DNA of 64,000 bases. Source: Pontibacter beigongshangensis. Lineage in GTDB: Bacteria > Bacteroidota > Bacteroidia > Cytophagales > Hymenobacteraceae. A program made the position numbers and the translations under genes. Location of the stretch: assembly GCF_014332515.1 (NCBI RefSeq), contig NZ_VFSD01000001.1, positions 186,001 to 250,000 of the forward strand, given 5' to 3'. Below are positions 8,713-17,076 of this stretch, piece after piece (within the stretch, counting starts at the first letter, position 1; every line of letters starts with the position of its first letter). The notes below the pieces were generated by a model that saw only the letters and a program-made list of their open reading frames with translations, was not told the DNA's origin and ran no database searches.

Positions 8713-8840
8713 AGCAACAGCAGTTGTAGCTCCGGAGGCACCTTTTGATTCAAATAATTGATTTTCAGGCGGCTTGTTTGTTGTTGACTGTTGATTGGTT
8801 GATGTGAAGATTTGAAAATCTGAAGATGAGGAAATTTGAG
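8713..8840 (+). repeat. composite repeat module, right copy (includes element copy 5)
   Basis: A CAG-rich end, GCTCCGGAGGCACC and TTTTGATTCAAATAATTG (8713-8760), then TTGTTGACTGTTGATTGG, GATGTGAAGATTTG and AAGATGAGG. It matches the inverted module at 5519-5646 part for part. Confidence 0.85.
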
Positions 8841-8959
8841 GTAGATAGACTGTCACAGGCTGCATAACCGGAAATCTAGTAACTCATAACAAAAAAAAAC
8901 CGCTTATCAGTAATTTTTCTTAATTGAGGTTGAATGAACTATCTGACCTCAGGAATTCG

Positions 8960-8967
8960 TATCTTTG
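8960..8967 (+). promoter_or_regulatory. candidate -7 box TATCTTTG of the metal-efflux operon
   Basis: TATCTTTG is a perfect match to the Bacteroidota TAnnTTTG element and ends four bases before the ATG at 8972, so transcription would start at or just inside the start codon. No good -33 TTTG is seen at the usual 19-21 base spacing. Confidence 0.55.
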
Positions 8968-8971
8968 ACCT

Positions 8972-9295
8972 ATGAACTTCACTGCCCTGTTCTTTAGCAT
9001 TTATCTGTTATGGATGGCCTGCCTGCCATGCACGGATAAGGTTTTGGACAAAAGTGAACATCACCCAAACCTGGCAGATGTCGCCGATTCTACCGGGCAT
9101 TCTCCTTTTCATGAAGACAGCTGCCCTATTTTTTGCAGCTGCGGCTGCTGCGCCACGTATACCGTTACGGTAGAGCCGGAGCAGTACTCGTTCAGGCTTT
9201 ACTTTAAACCACAAAGTAAGGCCGTCACCTATCCTTCAGAGCGTGAGCTCCACTGTTACTATTCTTTCTGGCGTCCGCCCAAATACCTGGTTTAA
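8972..9295 (+). CDS. small Cys/His-rich exported protein upstream of copper efflux genes (DUF6660-like)
   Basis: A 107-residue protein with a hydrophobic N-terminal signal segment (residues 1-18), a His/Asp-rich stretch (EHHPN, TGHSPFHED) and a tight cysteine cluster, CPIFCSCGCC, near residues 48-57, followed by an aromatic-rich tail. Small proteins like this commonly precede CusA-type pumps in Bacteroidota and resemble the DUF6660 family. The Cys/His pattern suggests copper or other soft-metal binding, perhaps periplasmic delivery to the pump; this is inference. The gap of about 190 bases to cusA leaves room for an internal promoter. Its own promoter box is only four bases from the ATG, so Met15 (MACLPC) is a less likely alternative start that would remove most of the signal segment. 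Confidence 0.75.
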   Translation: MNFTALFFSIYLLWMACLPCTDKVLDKSEHHPNLADVADSTGHSPFHEDSCPIFCSCGCCATYTVTVEPEQYSFRLYFKPQSKAVTYPSERELHCYYSFWRPPKYLV

Positions 9296-9484
9296 TGTTT
9301 CTCTGGCTTGCTTTCCTGCGTCTGTGTTCTCTGGTAATATACCCCAGGAACTGGTCTAGGAAAGCATCTTTCCGATTTACAGGCCTGTGCTCTGGCTGGT
9401 CTGGATGGGCTGTATCTATCTGCCCTGCCCACCATGTGGTGTGCAGGCGCGATCGTGTATTTATTCATTAAACCAATTTTTGCC

Positions 9485-12400
9485 ATGTTTAACAAGATCA
9501 TCCAGTTTTCGATTCAGAATAAACTGGTTGTCGGCGTCATGGTATTCTGCCTGGTGGTGTGGGGCACCTATGCCCTTACCCAATTGCCGGTAGATGCCGT
9601 GCCCGATATCACCAATAACCAGGTGCAGGTCGTGACGTCCTCGCCTACGCTGGCCGCCCAGGAAGTGGAGCGGTTCATTACCACACCCATCGAAATAGCG
9701 CTGGCCAACGTGCCCGATGTGGTGGAGATGCGCTCCGTTTCCCGGTTCGGGCTATCCGTTATTACGGTGGTGTTCGAAGACAAAGTAGATCAGTACCTGG
9801 CCCGCCAGATGATAACCGAGCGGCTGAGCGAAGCAGAACGACAGATTCCTGCTCAGTTGGGCACTCCGGAACTGGCGCCTGTTACCACCGGGTTAGGAGA
9901 AATTTACCAGTATGTGCTGGTGGCAAAGCCGGGCAGTACCAAAAAGTACAGCGCCATGGAGTTGCGCACGGTGCAGGACTGGATCGTGCGACGTCAGCTC
10001 CTGGGCACACCCGGTGTGGCCGATGTGAGCAGTTTTGGCGGTTTTGTAAAAGAGTACGAGGTGGCCCTCGATCCCAACCGGCTTCGGAGCATGAACCTGT
10101 CGGTGGCAGAGGTGGTGGCCGCACTCGATGCCAACAACGAGAACACCGGGGCCGCCTATATCGAGAAAAACCAGAGCGCCTTCTTTATCCGCGGGCTGGG
10201 GCTGGTGAATAGCCTCGAAGAGATTGAGCAGGTAGTGGTGGCCAACCGGCAGGGGGTGCCGGTGCTGGTGCGCGATGTGGCCCAGGTGCAGTACGGCCAT
10301 CCGGTGCGCTACGGGGCCCTTACCCGCAACACCGAAGGCGAGGTAGTAGGCGGCATTGTGCTTATGCTCAAGGGGGCCAACTCCTCTGAGGTAATCAAAA
10401 ATGTGCAGCAGAAGGTGGCAACCATCCAGAATTCGCTTCCGGAGGGGCTATACATCGAAGCCTACCTAGACAGAAGCAAGCTGGTGGACAAGGCCATCAG
10501 CACAGTGGCCACCAACCTGATAGAAGGTGGCCTGATCGTGATCTTTGTGCTGGTGCTTTTGCTGGGCAACCTGCGGGCCGGCCTGGTGGTGGCGTCGGTT
10601 ATTCCGCTGTCTATGCTCTTTGCGCTGGGCATGATGAACCTGTTTGGCGTGTCGGGAAACCTGATGAGCCTGGGCGCCATTGACTTCGGCCTGATCGTAG
10701 ACGGTGCCGTCATCATTGTGGAAGGAGTGCTGCATTTTATCATGGTCAAGAACCAGAACCTGCCCCTGCGGAAGCTCTCGCAGCAGGAGATGGATAAGGA
10801 GGTGAAATCAGCCTCCTCCCGCATCATGAACTCGGCTGCTTTCGGTATGCTCATCATCCTGATCGTGTACCTGCCCATCATGGCCTTGGTAGGCATAGAA
10901 GGCAAAATGTTCAAGCCCATGGCCCAGACGGTGAGCTTCGCAATTCTGGGTGCCTTTATCCTTTCCCTGACCTATGTGCCGATGGTGTCTACGCTCCTGC
11001 TCAGCAAAAGCACGAAGCACAAAGCCAACATCTCGGATAAGATCATGGACTTTATACAGCGGCTCTATGCGCCCGTCATCCGGATGGCGCTGCGGGCAAA
11101 GGCCGTTGTAGTGGTTTCTGCTGTCGGGCTCTTTATAATCAGCCTGTTTGTTTTTAACAGGATGGGAGGCGAGTTTTTGCCTGATCTGGAAGAAGGGGAT
11201 TTTGCCATGGACCTGCGGCTGGTGCCGGGAGCCTCCCTGACACAAACAATCAATACCACTACCAAAGTGAGCGAAATCCTGCTGCGCGATTTTCCGGAGG
11301 TGAAGGAAGTGATCGGAAAGATCGGTACGGCCGAAATACCCACCGACCCTATGCCCATAGAGGCTGCTGACGTCATGATCCTGCTCAAGGAAAAAGACGA
11401 GTGGACCAGCGCCAGCACCCGCCAGGAACTGGCCGGCAAAATGGACGAAGCCTTGCAGGTGCTGCCCGGAATCAACTACGGCTTTCAGCAGCCCATGCAG
11501 CTGCGCTTTAACGAGCTCATGACGGGCTCCAAGCAGGATGTGGCGATCAAGATCTTTGGCGACGACCTGGATAAACTATCCGAGCTGGGCGCACAGGTCG
11601 ACAAGCTGATTGCACCGGTAGCCGGGGTGCAGGATGTGTATGTGGAGGAAATAACGGGGCTGCCGCAGATTGTGGTGGAGTACAACAGGGCCAGCATGTC
11701 GCGCTACGGCCTGCAGGTGGCCGATGTAAACACAGTGCTCCGGGCAGCCTTTGCGGGGCAGGCAGCCGGAGCTGTGTACGAAGGCGACCGCCGTTTTGAG
11801 CTTGTGGTGCGGATGGAAGGAGACGCCAGAAACGACCTGACAGATATCGGAAGCCTCTACATACCGCTGCCAGCAGGCGGACAGGTGCAGGTGCAGCAGG
11901 TGGCTGACATCCGGCTGGAAGATGGCCCCATGCAGATTTCGCGGGAAGAAGGCCGCCGGAGAATTGTGGTCGGCTTTAACGTGCGCAACCGCGACGTGGA
12001 ATCCATCGTGGCAGAAATTGAGGACAAGCTGACGCAGCAGCTACCCCTGCCCGCCGGTTATTTTGTGACCTATGGCGGCCAGTTCGAAAACCTGGTGAAT
12101 GCCAAAAAGCGACTTTCGGTGGCGGTGCCTGCTGCCTTGCTGCTTATTCTGGTGCTGCTCTACTTTACCTTTAAGTCCGTAAAGCAAAGCCTGCTCATAT
12201 TCACAGCCATACCACTCTCTGCTATCGGGGGCATCTTCGCCCTCTGGCTTCGTGGCATGCCCTTCAGCATCTCGGCCGGGGTAGGTTTTATTGCGCTGTT
12301 TGGCGTGGCTGTACTCAACGGAATCGTGCTGATCGGCTACTTTAACCAGCTGAAGCAGGAGGGGGAGACGGATGTGTACAAGCGAATTATTAAGGGAACA

Positions 12401-13885
12401 AGCGTCCGGCTGCGGCCCGTGCTCATGACTGCTTCAGTGGCCGCGCTCGGTTTTCTGCCGATGGCCTTGTCTGGTTCTGCAGGGGCAGAGGTGCAGCGCC
12501 CGCTGGCAACCGTGGTGATTGGTGGCCTGTTCACCTCCACGCTGCTCACCCTGGTGGTGCTGCCGGTGCTGTATTATTTCTTTGCAGTCAGCGAGAAACC
12601 GAGAATCACAACCTATAAGCATCTTGCCGTTTCCATACCAGTTCTGTTTGGTTTGATATTAGGAGCCGGCCTTCTGGCTGCTTCACCTGCTAAGGCACAG
12701 GAGCTGCCACCCAAGGAGCTCACCCTGCAGCAGGCCATTGCCTATGCCAGGCAAAATAACCTCGACCTGAAAAGTGCCTCTCAACTGGTGGATCGGGCAG
12801 CAGCCCTCCGGGGAGCGGCGCTGGACCTGCCTAAAACGCAGCTATCCTACAGCAGAGGGCAGATCAGTACCATGAACCAGGACACGTATATTTCGGCCAC
12901 GCAGCAGTTTGCTTTTCCGACAGTATATGCCAACCAGGCCAAATTGGCAGATGCTGCCATCGGTCAGGCTGCTGCCCGGAGGCACCTGGCAGAGCGGGAA
13001 CTGGTGCGGGAGGTAAAGCTTGCGTATTACCTGCTGCAATTCCAGCGGGCCAGGCTGAAGTTGCTGCAGCAGCAGGATTCTCTGTATGGAAACTTTGCAA
13101 GAGCCGCGGCCATACGCTTTAAAGCAGGGGAGACCGGTTACCTGGAGCAGGCGGCGGCGGAGACCCGTAGTCTGGCCCTGCGCACCGAGTTGCAGCAGGC
13201 ACAGGCCGATATCCAGATGGCCACTCGCCGGCTTAGTGTGCTGCTGCAGGCGCCAACCCCGGTGCAGGTAGCAGAAGAGGAACTGACCAAAAGAATAGTG
13301 CCCGCCCTCTCTGACATGACATCAGCTGCCGCCAATCCATATGTGGCCTTTTTGCGGCAGGGAGTGCACGTGGCAGAGCGGGAAATGAAACTCGAACAAT
13401 CCCTTATGCTGCCGGACTTTACACTTGGCTACTTCAACCAAAGCTTTGTGGGCGAAACACCTGTAGAAGGCATTGGCAGCAGGTATACGGCCGGCGATCG
13501 TTTTACAGGTGTAGAGGCGGGCATTGCCATACCCTTGTGGTTCGGTGCCCAGAAAGCCAGAATAAAAGCTGCCAGGCTCAACCAGCAGGCCATACAGAGC
13601 AGTGTGCGTTATCAGGAGCAACTTCTGCTGGCAGAGGTGCAGAATATGGCGCAGGAACTGCAGAAGCATGCTGCCTCACTTGCCTATTTTGAGCAGGGCG
13701 CCTTGCAACATGCCCGCCAGATGATTAGGGCAGCAGAAATGACCTTCAGGACAGGAGAGATAGACTATGTGGAGTATGTGCAGGCGCTTGAGCAGGCTTA
13801 CCTCCTGAAAGGAAATTACCTGCTCGCACTGCGGGATTATAACCAAACCATCATTCAACTTGAATTCACCACAGGAATAGAATAA
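9485..13885 (+). CDS. cusA: heavy-metal RND efflux pump CusA/CzcA fused to a TolC-like outer membrane protein
   Basis: A 1466-residue protein. Residues 1 to about 1040 are a complete RND transporter of the heavy-metal efflux (HAE-1/CusA-CzcA) type: TM1 near residue 12, two periplasmic loops, and the TM4 signature AIDFGLIVDGAVIIVEG carrying the proton-relay acidic residues. From about 1072 to the end is a TolC/CusC-type outer membrane channel half-barrel (LTLQQAIAYARQNNLDL and later alpha-helical repeats). Between them is a hydrophobic helix (about 1048-1069) ending SPAKAQ, which looks like an internal signal peptide with an Ala-x-Ala site at 1069-1071. CusA normally has about 1040 residues and CusC is separate. 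The ATG at 9485 was chosen because earlier starts add 17 residues not seen in the family. The periplasmic adaptor gene follows after two bases. Confidence 0.93.
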   Translation: MFNKIIQFSIQNKLVVGVMVFCLVVWGTYALTQLPVDAVPDITNNQVQVVTSSPTLAAQEVERFITTPIEIALANVPDVVEMRSVSRFGLSVITVVFEDKVDQYLARQMITERLSEAERQIPAQLGTPELAPVTTGLGEIYQYVLVAKPGSTKKYSAMELRTVQDWIVRRQLLGTPGVADVSSFGGFVKEYEVALDPNRLRSMNLSVAEVVAALDANNENTGAAYIEKNQSAFFIRGLGLVNSLEEIEQVVVANRQGVPVLVRDVAQVQYGHPVRYGALTRNTEGEVVGGIVLMLKGANSSEVIKNVQQKVATIQNSLPEGLYIEAYLDRSKLVDKAISTVATNLIEGGLIVIFVLVLLLGNLRAGLVVASVIPLSMLFALGMMNLFGVSGNLMSLGAIDFGLIVDGAVIIVEGVLHFIMVKNQNLPLRKLSQQEMDKEVKSASSRIMNSAAFGMLIILIVYLPIMALVGIEGKMFKPMAQTVSFAILGAFILSLTYVPMVSTLLLSKSTKHKANISDKIMDFIQRLYAPVIRMALRAKAVVVVSAVGLFIISLFVFNRMGGEFLPDLEEGDFAMDLRLVPGASLTQTINTTTKVSEILLRDFPEVKEVIGKIGTAEIPTDPMPIEAADVMILLKEKDEWTSASTRQELAGKMDEALQVLPGINYGFQQPMQLRFNELMTGSKQDVAIKIFGDDLDKLSELGAQVDKLIAPVAGVQDVYVEEITGLPQIVVEYNRASMSRYGLQVADVNTVLRAAFAGQAAGAVYEGDRRFELVVRMEGDARNDLTDIGSLYIPLPAGGQVQVQQVADIRLEDGPMQISREEGRRRIVVGFNVRNRDVESIVAEIEDKLTQQLPLPAGYFVTYGGQFENLVNAKKRLSVAVPAALLLILVLLYFTFKSVKQSLLIFTAIPLSAIGGIFALWLRGMPFSISAGVGFIALFGVAVLNGIVLIGYFNQLKQEGETDVYKRIIKGTSVRLRPVLMTASVAALGFLPMALSGSAGAEVQRPLATVVIGGLFTSTLLTLVVLPVLYYFFAVSEKPRITTYKHLAVSIPVLFGLILGAGLLAASPAKAQELPPKELTLQQAIAYARQNNLDLKSASQLVDRAAALRGAALDLPKTQLSYSRGQISTMNQDTYISATQQFAFPTVYANQAKLADAAIGQAAARRHLAERELVREVKLAYYLLQFQRARLKLLQQQDSLYGNFARAAAIRFKAGETGYLEQAAAETRSLALRTELQQAQADIQMATRRLSVLLQAPTPVQVAEEELTKRIVPALSDMTSAAANPYVAFLRQGVHVAEREMKLEQSLMLPDFTLGYFNQSFVGETPVEGIGSRYTAGDRFTGVEAGIAIPLWFGAQKARIKAARLNQQAIQSSVRYQEQLLLAEVQNMAQELQKHAASLAYFEQGALQHARQMIRAAEMTFRTGEIDYVEYVQALEQAYLLKGNYLLALRDYNQTIIQLEFTTGIE

Positions 13886-13887
13886 TC

Positions 13888-15060
13888 ATGAACAAAGTTA
13901 TATATACCGTTTTGGCCGGCGTCCTATTTATTTCGGTAGCCTGTACAGAACAGAAAAGTGAAACGGCAGCAGAAGCTCCGGCAACAGAAACAGCCGGACA
14001 AGCCACAGCAGATGCCTTTGAGGTGAAACTTAGCCCTGAGCAGCAGCAGGCAAGCAACATCGAGCTAGGATCAATAGAAAAAAGAAAAATTTCAGCCCGG
14101 GTAGCCGCTAACGGGCAGGTTGAACTTCCGCCCCAGAACAAGGCCAGTATCAATCCCTTAATGGGGGGTGTGGTTCGATCGATCCGTGTAAAGGATGGGG
14201 AGCACGTACAGAAAGGCAAAGTGCTCGCCACCCTTGAAAACCCGGACCTGATCAGGCTGCAGGAAGAATATCTCACCACGAAAAGCCAGCTGGGCATGGC
14301 CGAGCTGGACCAGGAGCGGCAGCAGATTCTGAATGAAGAGCAGATCGGGGCCCGCAAACGATTTGAGCAGGCCGCAACCGATGTAAAGGTGCAGCGGGCC
14401 CGCCTCAATGCCCTACGCACGCACCTCCTCTCGCTGGGGCTCTCGCCTAAGCAAGTAGAAGCCGGCCAGATAACGGCAACCATGGCCGTGACAGCCCCTA
14501 TCAGCGGGTATGTACAGAACATTGCCGTAAACCTGGGCTCTTATGCGCAGCCTGGGCAGGAGATGTTCGCGGTGGTAGACAACACTCATCTGCACCTGCA
14601 GCTGCTGGTTTTCGAAAGAGACTTTGACCGTATAGAGGTGGGGCAGCAGGTGCTGTTTACGCTCCCCAATCTGGCTTCAGAACCACTTAAGGCAGTTATA
14701 TTTTCCTTAGGAAAGGCTTTTGAAGGAGATTCGCGGATGGTATCGGTTCATGCCGAACTGGAAAATATAAGGCGGGTCAATATCTTGCCCGGCATGTATG
14801 TAAACGCGCAGATCCTGGCCGGTGAGCACGAACTGGCCGCCTTGCCAGAGGAGGCTGTGGTTCAGTACCGAAACAAGAATTACATATTTGTGCAGGAGGA
14901 ACCAACCGTATTCAGAATGGCCGAGGTGGAAACAGGCGTTTCAGAGGCTGGGTATACGGAAATAAAGCCGGGGGCAGACCTAAAGGCTGATGCCCGGATT
15001 GTGACAAGAGGCGCCTTTTATTTACTGGCTGAGAAAATGAAATCGGAAGTAGCAGAATAG
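13888..15060 (+). CDS. cusB: efflux RND periplasmic adaptor (CusB/CzcB type) lipoprotein
   Basis: A 390-residue membrane-fusion protein that bridges the inner-membrane pump and the outer membrane channel. It starts with a lipoprotein signal peptide (lipobox SVAC, Cys at about residue 19) and a short acidic linker. It then shows the barrel-sandwich/lipoyl hybrid halves (GGVVRSIRVKDGEHVQKGKVL and ISGYVQNIAVNLGSYAQPGQ) split by a helical hairpin (about 115-180), followed by beta-barrel and membrane-proximal domains. The start lies two bases after the cusA-tolC stop, so the genes are translationally linked. I see no N-terminal Met cluster or C-terminal metal-binding domain that would fix the metal; copper/silver or zinc/cobalt/cadmium are all possible. 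Confidence 0.93.
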   Translation: MNKVIYTVLAGVLFISVACTEQKSETAAEAPATETAGQATADAFEVKLSPEQQQASNIELGSIEKRKISARVAANGQVELPPQNKASINPLMGGVVRSIRVKDGEHVQKGKVLATLENPDLIRLQEEYLTTKSQLGMAELDQERQQILNEEQIGARKRFEQAATDVKVQRARLNALRTHLLSLGLSPKQVEAGQITATMAVTAPISGYVQNIAVNLGSYAQPGQEMFAVVDNTHLHLQLLVFERDFDRIEVGQQVLFTLPNLASEPLKAVIFSLGKAFEGDSRMVSVHAELENIRRVNILPGMYVNAQILAGEHELAALPEEAVVQYRNKNYIFVQEEPTVFRMAEVETGVSEAGYTEIKPGADLKADARIVTRGAFYLLAEKMKSEVAE

Positions 15061-15085
15061 TGCCTGACAAAAGCTGAGTGAAGCG

Positions 15086-15132
15086 ATTATTCTAATCAAA
15101 ATACCCCTCCAGAGCCTTCTGCTGCAGCTGCC
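15086..15132 (-). repeat. dispersed CTCCGGAGG element, copy 6
   Basis: Read on the minus strand: GCAGCTGCAGCAG, GGCTCTGGAGGGG, TTTTGATTAGAATAAT. It lies 26 bases after the cusB stop, in the convergent gap before tesA. Confidence 0.85.
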
Positions 15133-15174
15133 ATGCAGGCTACAGTAGTAACAGAAAGAACTGCCCTAAAACAA

Positions 15175-15209
15175 GAAGAGACTCCCCGGTATACTGGGGA
15201 GCCTCTCTT
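15175..15209. terminator. terminator after cusB
   Basis: AAGAGA-CTCCCC (15176-15187) pairs with GGGGAG-(CC)-TCTCTT (15196-15209), with one 2-base bulge; there is T-rich sequence beyond. It probably serves both convergent transcripts. Confidence 0.6.
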
Positions 15210-15378
15210 GCGTTTGAAATATAAATTTCCAACTTTTAGCCACCTATTCTCTAGCAATACTTATGCCATGTTTTTGTGTTTTGGTAAATAATTTGGCCGG
15301 TGATAACTTTATTTTCTAATACCTGTGAAGGAAGCTATGTAGTAAAGTTAATTATTTGAAAATCAACTTGATAGTATC

Positions 15379-16101
15379 TCAGCTTTCTTTATTCTCCTGC
15401 CTTAGTATGGGTTCAATCACAGTCCAGACATTTTGGGCTAGTATTTTCTGCCCTTCCACGGTAGGATGAATGCCGTCTCCCTGGTTAAGTGCCCGTTCTC
15501 CCGCCACGCCTTCCAGCAGAAACGGAATCAGGACAGCTTCTTTTTCCGCTGCCAGCCTGGTAAATACTTCCCGAAATTCTTTCGTGAATTGCTGGCCCAT
15601 GCTGGGCGGCATCTGCATGCCTGCCAGCACCACCCGCACCTCCGGGTACTTATCCCGCACTTTGTCGATAATGGTGGCCAGGTTACTGTAGGTTTCTGTT
15701 GGGCTGATGCCGCGTAAGCCATCATTTGCCCCTAGTTCCAGCACAAACACGTCTACCGGCTGGCGCAGGAGCCAGTCAATCCTGCTTTTGCCTCCCGCTG
15801 ACGTCTCGCCGCTTAGTCCTGCATTCACGGCCTTGTAGGGCAGGCCCAGCGAGTCAATCCGCTGCTGGATCAGGGCCGGGAAGGCCTGGTCTGGTTCCAG
15901 TCCATAACCTGCTGTCAGGCTGTTGCCAAAAAAAAGGATGGTTTGCGTCCGCTCTGCCTTTGAGGCGGTACTGGAGGCTGCGGCACTGGATTTGGCGCGC
16001 TGCTCTGCCACCTGCTCACGTGGTTGCCCACCATTGTCGCAGGAAGTCAGTAAAAGTCCGGCCGATAGGCAAAAGCTCAAAAATGTTATCTTTGTAAACA
16101 T
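15379..16101 (-). CDS. tesA: arylesterase / TesA-like SGNH hydrolase lipoprotein
   Basis: A 240-residue GDSL-family esterase or lysophospholipase. Starting at MFTKITFLSF gives a lipoprotein signal peptide with lipobox LTSC; the longer frame adds 13 residues with no role. The SGNH blocks are clear: FFGNSLTAGYGL (catalytic Ser; the usual Asp of GDSL is Asn here), ELGANDGLRG (oxyanion Asn) and DGIHPTVEG (catalytic Asp/His). E. coli TesA is a soluble periplasmic enzyme, so lipid anchoring is a difference. It is divergent from ybbA-ybbP, the same neighbourhood as in E. coli, which supports orthology and a link to that ABC system. Confidence 0.9.
   Translation of the reverse strand: MFTKITFLSFCLSAGLLLTSCDNGGQPREQVAEQRAKSSAAASSTASKAERTQTILFFGNSLTAGYGLEPDQAFPALIQQRIDSLGLPYKAVNAGLSGETSAGGKSRIDWLLRQPVDVFVLELGANDGLRGISPTETYSNLATIIDKVRDKYPEVRVVLAGMQMPPSMGQQFTKEFREVFTRLAAEKEAVLIPFLLEGVAGERALNQGDGIHPTVEGQKILAQNVWTVIEPILRQENKES
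16087..16094 (+). promoter_or_regulatory. candidate -7 box TATCTTTG for ybbA-ybbP
   Basis: A perfect TAnnTTTG match inside the 5' end of the divergent tesA. It would give a leader of about 135 bases before the ybbA GTG. No clear -33 box is seen. Confidence 0.4.
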
Positions 16102-16234
16102 AAAAATTAAGTTTCCTAAATTTAAAGCCATCAATCTCAAAACCTATAACGAACTTCAACAGTTATTGGGTTTTATAAATGAACATGCCAGCCGGCCCAA
16201 AGTTACCAAAGGCATCAAAATTAATTTTATAACT

Positions 16235-16933
16235 GTGACAACCATACTCGATATTCAGAATCTGAGCAAAACATACCATAGTGGCGACCGTGAACTTACT
16301 GTGCTGGAAGGCGTCTCGTTTTCGCTGCAGGCCGGCGACACCTGTTCCATTGTAGGGCCTTCGGGCAGCGGCAAAACCACCTTACTCGGGCTATGTGCCG
16401 GCCTCGACCGCTCCAGCACCGGCTCTGTCACCTTAAATGGCATCCGGCTCGACAATTTGTCTGAAGATAAACGGGCGCAGGTGCGGAACCAGTATGTCGG
16501 GTTTATTTTCCAGAATTTTCAGCTGATTCCTACGCTCACGGCCCTGGAGAATGTAATGGTGCCGCTGGAGCTGCGGGGGGAGCGCAACGTGCAGAAGCAG
16601 GCCATGGAACTGCTAGGCAAGGTAGGGCTGGCCGAGCGCCACGACCATTATCCGACCCAACTCTCCGGCGGGGAGCAGCAGCGGGTGTCGCTGGCCAGGG
16701 CTTTCTCCAACAAGCCCTCCATCCTGTTCGCCGATGAGCCCACCGGAAACCTGGACGAGGAAACCGGGGAGAAGGTAGAGGGCTTGCTGTTCGACCTTAA
16801 CCGGGAGGCAGGCACCACGCTGGTAGTCGTGACCCACGACCTGGAACTGGCCGAGAAAACGCAGCGGATTATCCGCATCAAAGGCGGCCATGTCATCAGC
16901 GACACACCCTCTCATTCCAATGTTGCGGGGTAA
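16235..16933 (+). CDS. ybbA: YbbA-like ABC transporter ATP-binding protein
   Basis: A 232-residue ATPase of the LolD/MacB class. It has Walker A GPSGSGKTT (residues 41-49), the Q-loop region NQYVGFIFQNFQLIP, the signature LSGGEQQRVSLARAF, Walker B ILFADEPTGNLD and the switch His in VVVTHD. A GTG start at 16235 (reading MTTILDIQNLSKTY) fits the family; the frame extends upstream through tesA DNA without a plausible start. With the next gene it should form a type VII-style ABC complex that does mechanical work at the membrane rather than classical transport. It is divergent from tesA, as in E. coli. There are 143 bases before ybbP. Confidence 0.92.
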   Translation: MTTILDIQNLSKTYHSGDRELTVLEGVSFSLQAGDTCSIVGPSGSGKTTLLGLCAGLDRSSTGSVTLNGIRLDNLSEDKRAQVRNQYVGFIFQNFQLIPTLTALENVMVPLELRGERNVQKQAMELLGKVGLAERHDHYPTQLSGGEQQRVSLARAFSNKPSILFADEPTGNLDEETGEKVEGLLFDLNREAGTTLVVVTHDLELAEKTQRIIRIKGGHVISDTPSHSNVAG

Positions 16934-17076
16934 ATACTGGGTCTTTTAACAGTACAGCTCCGGATAAACGGTGGTTTTGTACGGTTGTATAGAAGTGTTC
17001 CTGAACCTGTTGCTGTACATCGTGATCCGAATCTGCCCTTTCCCCTCTGGCTGCTCCTTAACCTATAGCATTACAA

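Larger units (their letters stand above)
8321..8971. other. 650-base intergenic region filled with repeats
   Basis: The gap between the divergent sigma operon and the metal-efflux operon holds no credible gene. It contains two copies of the dispersed element (8522-8556 and 8713-8760), a possible remnant at about 8365-8395, and two low-complexity stretches of words such as GATTTGAAAATCTGAGG (8568-8640 and 8780-8845). The promoter of the downstream gene lies at its right end. Confidence 0.8.

Noticed and set aside
5519..8840. Invertible promoter (phase switch) between the inverted modules
   Set aside because: The block contains three full genes with their own promoter, and no invertase gene is nearby; only a block inversion or transfer is plausible.
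10439..10451. CCGGAGGGGC inside cusA as an element copy
   Set aside because: Part of coding sequence; lacks the CAG and AATAATT ends.
9485..13885. CusA-TolC fusion as a sequencing frameshift artefact
   Set aside because: The frame is continuous across the junction with in-frame linker sequence and a clean signal-like helix.
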